64,000 nucleotides of DNA, taken from contig NZ_JACKVK010000013.1 of the NCBI RefSeq assembly GCF_025823185.1, forward strand, positions 117,389 to 181,388, in the 5' to 3' direction. This stretch comes from Mycobacterium yunnanensis (lineage in GTDB: Bacteria; Actinomycetota; Actinomycetes; Mycobacteriales; Mycobacteriaceae). The stretch's first letter is position 1. Each line of letters opens with the position of its first letter. The notes under the pieces were generated by a model that saw only the letters and a list, made by a program, of their open reading frames with translations, searched no databases and had not been told where the DNA came from. The position numbers and the translations under genes were made by a program. Shown in pieces: positions 59,896 to 64,000 of this stretch.

Positions 59896-60828
59896 CCCGG
59901 CGTGGGCCACCATCGCACCGGCGGCGTTGAGGATCACCGCATCGCGCACGGCCCCCTTGGCGCCGCCGAACACCTCGCGTACCGACGCCGCGTTGGCTTC
60001 GGCGTCGCCACCGGTGAGCTCGTCGAGTTCGGCCCGCTCGAAGCCGAAGGCCCCCGGATCGAACGTCAACCGCTCGACGGTGCCCGCCTGGACGCGCCAG
60101 ATGGTGCTGGTCGTGGTGGTGGTCAGCTCGTCGAGACCGTCGTCGCCGTGCACGACGAGCACGCTCGAACCACGGGTGGCGAACACGCCGGCCATCACCT
60201 CGGCGAGGTCACCCCACGCGCAACCGATGAGACCGGCCCGCGGACCGGCCGGATTGGTCAGCGGCCCCAGCAGGTTGAAGACCGTGGGCACGCCGATCTC
60301 GCGGCGCACCGCCGACGCGTGCCGGTAGGACGGATGGAACTGCGGGGCGAAGGCGAACCCGATGCCGACCTCGGCGACGCAGCGCGCCACGTCCTGCGGA
60401 CTCAGGTCGAGCCGTACGCCAAGGGCTTCGAGGGTGTCCGCACCTCCGGACAGCGACGACGCCGCCCGGTTTCCGTGCTTTACGACGGGCACGCCGCTGG
60501 CGGCCACCACGACCGACGCCATCGTCGACAGGTTGACGGTGTTGGCGCCGTCACCGCCGGTGCCGACGACGTCCACCGCAGCCGTGCCGATGACGTCGGT
60601 GGGCACGCGGTGGGCGTGCCGCAGCATGGTGTCGGCGAGCTCCTTGACCTCCGCGGAGGTGGGCCCCTTCATCTTCATGGAGACCGCGAACCCGGCGATC
60701 TGAGCCGGCGTCGCGGCGCCGGTCATGATCTGGTCCATCGCCCACCCGGCCTGCCCCGCCGCCAGTGCGCGCCGAGTGGTCAGTCGGCCCAGAACCTGCG
60801 GCCACGTATGGGAATCTCCAGATGTCAC
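59770..60828 (-). CDS. trpD: Anthranilate phosphoribosyltransferase TrpD
   Basis: This 352-residue enzyme transfers phosphoribose to anthranilate in tryptophan synthesis. The PRPP loop is DVVGTGGDGANTVNLST, with VVKHGNRAASSLSGGADTLE and a magnesium-binding VHGDDGLDELT. It is intact despite the 126-bp 3' overlap with the convergent nuclease gene. It stands outside any trp operon, as in M. tuberculosis, and is divergent from ctaE by 68 bp. Confidence 0.96.
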   Translation of the reverse strand: MTSGDSHTWPQVLGRLTTRRALAAGQAGWAMDQIMTGAATPAQIAGFAVSMKMKGPTSAEVKELADTMLRHAHRVPTDVIGTAAVDVVGTGGDGANTVNLSTMASVVVAASGVPVVKHGNRAASSLSGGADTLEALGVRLDLSPQDVARCVAEVGIGFAFAPQFHPSYRHASAVRREIGVPTVFNLLGPLTNPAGPRAGLIGCAWGDLAEVMAGVFATRGSSVLVVHGDDGLDELTTTTTSTIWRVQAGTVERLTFDPGAFGFERAELDELTGGDAEANAASVREVFGGAKGAVRDAVILNAAGAMVAHAGLSSDAKWVPAWEIGLARAADAIDSGAAEDLLARWARFTQDL

Positions 60829-60896
60829 GAAGTGATTATGACCAATGTCGCGACCCGGGTGGAGTTCGACAACTACAAAGCGTCATACTTCATGTT

Positions 60897-61508
60897 GTGA
60901 CGAGTGCTGTAGGGACCTCTGGAACCGCGATCACTGCTCGCGTGCATTCGCTGAACCGTCCCAACATGGTAAGTGTTGGCACCATCGTGTGGCTTTCCAG
61001 CGAGTTGATGTTCTTTGCTGGGCTGTTCGCGATGTATTTCACCGCACGGGCGCAAGCCGGCGGTGACTGGCCACCGGCCCCCACCGAACTGAACTTGGTT
61101 CAGGCGGTGCCCGTGACGCTGGTGCTGATCGCATCGTCGTTCACGTGCCAGATGGGCGTCTTCGCCGCCGAACGCGGTGACGTGTTCGGACTGCGCCGCT
61201 GGTATCTGCTGACCTTCGGGATGGGCCTGTTCTTCGTCCTCGGGCAGGGGTACGAGTACTACCACCTGGTCACCCACGGCACGACCATCCCGGGCAGCGC
61301 CTACGGGTCGGTGTTCTACCTGGCCACCGGCTTCCACGGGCTGCACGTGATCGGCGGTCTGATCGCCTTCCTGTTCCTGCTGGCGCGCACGCGCATGAGC
61401 AAGTTCACGCCGGCCCAGGCCACCGCCGCGATCGTCGTGTCGTACTACTGGCACTTCGTCGACATCGTCTGGATCGCCCTGTTCGCCGTCATCTACTTCG
61501 TGCGATAG
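60897..61508 (+). CDS. ctaE: Cytochrome c oxidase subunit III CtaE
   Basis: This 203-residue subunit of the aa3 oxidase has five helices and the conserved lipid-facing Glu in TIVWLSSELMFFAGLFAMYF. SVFYLATGFHGLHVIGGLIA and SYYWHFVDIVWIALFAVIYF complete the family pattern. It is first of the ctaE-qcrCAB operon encoding the bcc-aa3 supercomplex. The start is GTG at 60897; residues before it do not resemble CtaE. Confidence 0.96.
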   Translation: MTSAVGTSGTAITARVHSLNRPNMVSVGTIVWLSSELMFFAGLFAMYFTARAQAGGDWPPAPTELNLVQAVPVTLVLIASSFTCQMGVFAAERGDVFGLRRWYLLTFGMGLFFVLGQGYEYYHLVTHGTTIPGSAYGSVFYLATGFHGLHVIGGLIAFLFLLARTRMSKFTPAQATAAIVVSYYWHFVDIVWIALFAVIYFVR

Positions 61509-61517
61509 AGGCAGACG

Positions 61518-62375
61518 ATGAGCGGCACGGACGAGCAGTCTTCACAACGCCCGATGAGAAGGGGATCGATGACCAACAAGTCTCGCCGTCGGTTGCGCCG
61601 ACGCGTGTCGGGAGCACTTCTGCTTCTGACCGGACTTCTCGTCGCGGGTGGCATCGCCGCCACCCTGACGCCCAAGCCGCAGGTGGCGGTCGCCGACGAG
61701 TCGAGCTTGGCGCTGCTGCGCACGGGCAAGCAGCTCTTCGAGACCTCCTGCGTGACGTGCCACGGCGCGAACCTTCAGGGCGTTCCCGACCGCGGACCCA
61801 GCCTCATCGGCACGGGTGACGCGGCGGTCTACTTCCAGGTCGGCACCGGCCGCATGCCCGCGATGCGCGGTGAGGCCCAGGCCCCCCGCAAGGCCCCGAT
61901 CTTCGACCAGCACCAGATCGACGCCCTCGGCGCCTACGTCCAGGCCAACGGCGGCGGTCCCGTCACCCCCCGCGACGCCAACGGCGCCGTGGCCGACGCC
62001 GACCTGATCGGCAACGACGTCGCCCGTGGTGGCGACCTGTTCCGGCTCAACTGCGCGTCGTGCCACAACTTCACCGGCAAGGGCGGTGCGCTGTCCTCGG
62101 GCAAGTACGCCCCGCCGCTGGACGAGGCCACCCCCGCGCAGATCTACACCGCCATGCTGACCGGCCCGCAGAACATGCCCAAGTTCTCCGATCGCCAGCT
62201 CAGCCCGGAGGAGAAGCACGACATCGTCGCCTACGTTCGCCAGGCCACCGAGACGCCCGACCCGGGCGGCTACGGTCTCGGCGGCTTCGGCCCCGCGCCC
62301 GAGGGCATGGCGGCCTGGATCATCGGGATGGTCGCCGTCATCGGCGCAGCTATGTGGGTGGGATCTCGCGCATGA
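61518..62375 (+). CDS. qcrC: Diheme cytochrome c subunit QcrC of the bcc complex
   Basis: This 285-residue protein has an N-terminal Arg-rich segment and transmembrane helix (ALLLLTGLLVAGGIAATL). Two c-type haem sites follow, SCVTCHGANLQG and NCASCHNFTGKGG, with axial Met in GRMPAMRGEAQ and NMPKFSDRQL. A C-terminal transmembrane helix (AAWIIGMVAVIGAAMWVG) completes it. The diheme CcyC directly hands electrons to the aa3 oxidase in mycobacteria, which lack a soluble cytochrome c. The ATG at 61518 has GAGG upstream; ATG at 61569 is an alternative. The stop overlaps qcrA (ATGA). Confidence 0.96.
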   Translation: MSGTDEQSSQRPMRRGSMTNKSRRRLRRRVSGALLLLTGLLVAGGIAATLTPKPQVAVADESSLALLRTGKQLFETSCVTCHGANLQGVPDRGPSLIGTGDAAVYFQVGTGRMPAMRGEAQAPRKAPIFDQHQIDALGAYVQANGGGPVTPRDANGAVADADLIGNDVARGGDLFRLNCASCHNFTGKGGALSSGKYAPPLDEATPAQIYTAMLTGPQNMPKFSDRQLSPEEKHDIVAYVRQATETPDPGGYGLGGFGPAPEGMAAWIIGMVAVIGAAMWVGSRA

Positions 62376-63610
62376 CCGACAACGTGAACGACGGCCACGG
62401 CTCCAAGGCCGACTCCACCGAGGTGAAGGGCACCGACACCTCCGAGCGCGCCGACGTGGCCAACGCTCCCACCGACGCAGAGCTGGCTGCGATGTCGCGC
62501 GAGGAGCTCGTCGCCCTCGGTGGCCGGATGGACGGCGTCGAGACGGTCTTCAAGGAGAACCGCTGGCCCATCGAGGGCACCAAGGCCGAGAAGCGCGCCG
62601 AGCGCACCGTGGCCTACTGGCTGCTCTTCGGCGGCCTGCTGGGCTTGGCCCTGCTACTGGTGTTCCTGTTCTGGCCGTGGGAGTACCAGCCCTACGGCTC
62701 GGCTGGCGAGTTCGTCTACAGCCTGGCCACCCCGCTCTACGGTCTGACGTTCGGCCTGTCGATCCTGGCGATCGGCATCGGCGCAGTGCTGTTCCAGAAG
62801 AAGTTCATCCCCGAGGAGATCTCGATCCAGGACCGGCACGACGGCCGCTCCCCCGAGATCGAACGACGTGCCACGGCAGCCAACCTGACCGACGCACTCG
62901 AAGGCTCGACCCTGAAGCGCCGCAAGCTGATTGGTCTGTCGCTCGGCATCGGCCTCGGCGCGTTCGGCCTGGGCACCGCGGTCGCGTTCATCGGCGGCAT
63001 CATCAAGAACCCGTGGAAGCCGGTCGTTCCGACGGCCGAGGGCAAGAAGGCCGTCCTGTGGACCTCGGGGTGGAGCCCCCGCTTCACCGGCGAGACGATC
63101 TACCTGGCGCGGGCCACCGGCCAGCCCGGCAGCTCGCCGTTCGTCAAGATGCGTCCCGAGGACATCGACGCCGGCGGCATGGAGACGGTGTTCCCGTGGC
63201 GTGAGTCCGACGGCGACGGTTCGACATTCGAGTCGCACGAAAAGCTCAACGAGATCGCGATGGGCGTGCGCAACCCGGTCATGCTGATCCGCATCCGCCC
63301 CGAGGACATCTCGCGCGTGGTCAAGCGGCAGGGCCAGGAGAGCTTCAACTTCGGTGACCTGTTCGCCTTCACGAAGGTGTGCTCGCACCTGGGCTGCCCC
63401 TCGTCGCTGTACGAGCAGCAGACCTACCGCATCCTCTGCCCCTGCCACCAGTCGCAGTTCGACGCGTTGCACTTCGCGCGTCCGATCTTCGGCCCGGCCG
63501 CGCGGGCATTGGCACAGCTCCCGGTGACCATCGACAAGGATGGCTACCTGGTGGCAAACGGTGACTTCATCGAACCCGTCGGACCGGCATTCTGGGAGCG
63601 GACGTCATGA
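62372..63610 (+). CDS. qcrA: Rieske iron-sulphur subunit QcrA
   Basis: This 412-residue protein has a hydrophilic N-terminus and three predicted helices (AYWLLFGGLLGLALLLVFLF, LTFGLSILAIGIGAVLF and GIGLGAFGLGTAVAFIGG). The C-terminal Rieske domain has the cluster ligands in CSHLGCPSSLYEQ and CPCHQSQFD. It passes electrons from quinol to cytochrome c1. The three-helix N-terminus is the actinobacterial form. It overlaps qcrC and qcrB by 4 nt each. Confidence 0.97.
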   Translation: MTDNVNDGHGSKADSTEVKGTDTSERADVANAPTDAELAAMSREELVALGGRMDGVETVFKENRWPIEGTKAEKRAERTVAYWLLFGGLLGLALLLVFLFWPWEYQPYGSAGEFVYSLATPLYGLTFGLSILAIGIGAVLFQKKFIPEEISIQDRHDGRSPEIERRATAANLTDALEGSTLKRRKLIGLSLGIGLGAFGLGTAVAFIGGIIKNPWKPVVPTAEGKKAVLWTSGWSPRFTGETIYLARATGQPGSSPFVKMRPEDIDAGGMETVFPWRESDGDGSTFESHEKLNEIAMGVRNPVMLIRIRPEDISRVVKRQGQESFNFGDLFAFTKVCSHLGCPSSLYEQQTYRILCPCHQSQFDALHFARPIFGPAARALAQLPVTIDKDGYLVANGDFIEPVGPAFWERTS

Positions 63611-64000
63611 GCCCTAAGTTGGCAGAGTTGGCCGCCCATCAGGGCGATGCGATCGATTCGCGGTATCACCCCTCGGCGGCGGTGCGTCGTCAGTTGAACA
63701 AGGTCTTCCCGACGCACTGGTCGTTCCTGCTTGGTGAGATCGCGTTGTACAGCTTCATCGTGCTGCTGCTGACCGGTGTGTACCTGACCCTCACCCCTCG
63801 GCGGCGGTGCGTCGTCAGTTGAACAAGGTCTTCCCGACGCACTGGTCGTTCCTGCTTGGTGAGATCGCGTTGTACAGCTTCATCGTGCTGCTGCTGACCG
63901 GTGTGTACCTGACCCTGTTCTTCGACCCGTCGATGGCCGAGGTCACCTATCACGGGGTGTACCAGCCGCTCAACGGCATTCAGATGTCGCGGGCCTATGA
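63607..64000 (+). pseudogene. qcrB: Cytochrome b subunit QcrB, disrupted by a 125-bp tandem duplication (3' end outside window)
   Basis: The first 61 codons are normal QcrB (LAELAAHQGDAIDSRY, then HPSAAVRRQLNKVFPTHWSF and LLGEIALYSFIVLLLTGV). Then the same 125 bp is repeated (63791-63915), shifting the frame, and translation stops at 63820-63822 after 71 codons. After the second copy the correct continuation (FFDPSMAEVTYHGVYQPL) follows in the frame set by that copy. Re-initiation at GTG 63807 could give a chain lacking about 25 residues. QcrB carries the quinol sites of the bc1 complex and is the target of telacebec, so a real frameshift would disable the bcc-aa3 branch. A misassembly is equally possible. 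Confidence 0.85.
63666..63915 (+). repeat. Exact 125-bp direct tandem duplication within qcrB
   Basis: Copy 1 (63666-63790) and copy 2 (63791-63915) appear identical, both beginning TCACCCCTCGGCGG and ending GTGTACCTGACCC. The unique flanks are GGTA before and TGTTCTTCGACC after. Only about one base of homology is seen at the junction. 125 is not a multiple of three, so the reading frame is broken. Confidence 0.95.

Overview
The window is a high-GC actinobacterial chromosome segment. Its gene content and order point to a fast-growing mycobacterium (Mycolicibacterium-like). From wag31 to qcrB it follows, with few exceptions, the order I recall for the M. tuberculosis block Rv2144c to Rv2196: wag31, yggT, sepF, yggS, pgeF, ftsZ, ftsQ, murC, murG, ftsW, mraY, murF, murE, pbpB, ftsL-like, rsmH, mraZ, then lppM, idsA2, mptA, Rv2175c-like, pknL, aroG, fadD15, pimB, ripC, trpD, ctaE and qcrCAB. 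Gene names by synteny come from memory of that genome, not from a search.

Region by region. 1-6000 is a nitrate assimilation locus: a molybdopterin nitrate reductase cut by the window edge, the transporter NarK, and divergently a 118-residue unknown protein, NirB and NirD. NirB and NirD are separated by a 32-bp tandem repeat that encodes a ladder of 11-residue mini-ORFs. 6000-10100 holds a DUF1206 membrane protein, a large glycine-rich repeat protein that is probably exported, and about 880 bp with no gene I can support. 10100-16000 is a tripartite tricarboxylate-type uptake system (tctC-tctB-tctA) coupled to a universal stress protein, facing a CitA/DcuS-like two-component system. 16000-19200 holds accessory enzymes.

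19200-38100 is the division and cell-wall (dcw) cluster, all on the minus strand and mostly with 4-nt start/stop overlaps. It begins at mraZ behind a candidate MraZ operator array. The canonical murD is absent: mraY and ftsW are separated by only 139 bp.

38100-57900 holds a DUF3040 protein, a GNAT acetyltransferase, the lipoprotein LppM, and isoprenoid, lipomannan and phosphatidylinositol mannoside (PIM) genes (idsA2, mptA, a GT87 mannosyltransferase, pimB, plsC-like). It also holds the kinase PknL with its DNA-binding partner, DAHP synthase, two SRPBCC proteins, an ArsA-like ATPase, FadD15, a zinc-protease-like protein and the NlpC/P60 hydrolase RipC.

57900-64000 holds an exonuclease/GIY-YIG protein that overlaps trpD by 126 bp, then the respiratory bcc-aa3 genes ctaE-qcrC-qcrA-qcrB. 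The copy of qcrB given here is broken by a 125-bp tandem duplication near its 5' end. The missing murD and the qcrB duplication are the two strongest anomalies; each is either a real mutation or an assembly fault. Two genes (idsA2 and the ArsA-like ATPase) have conserved N-termini reachable only from a CTG codon.
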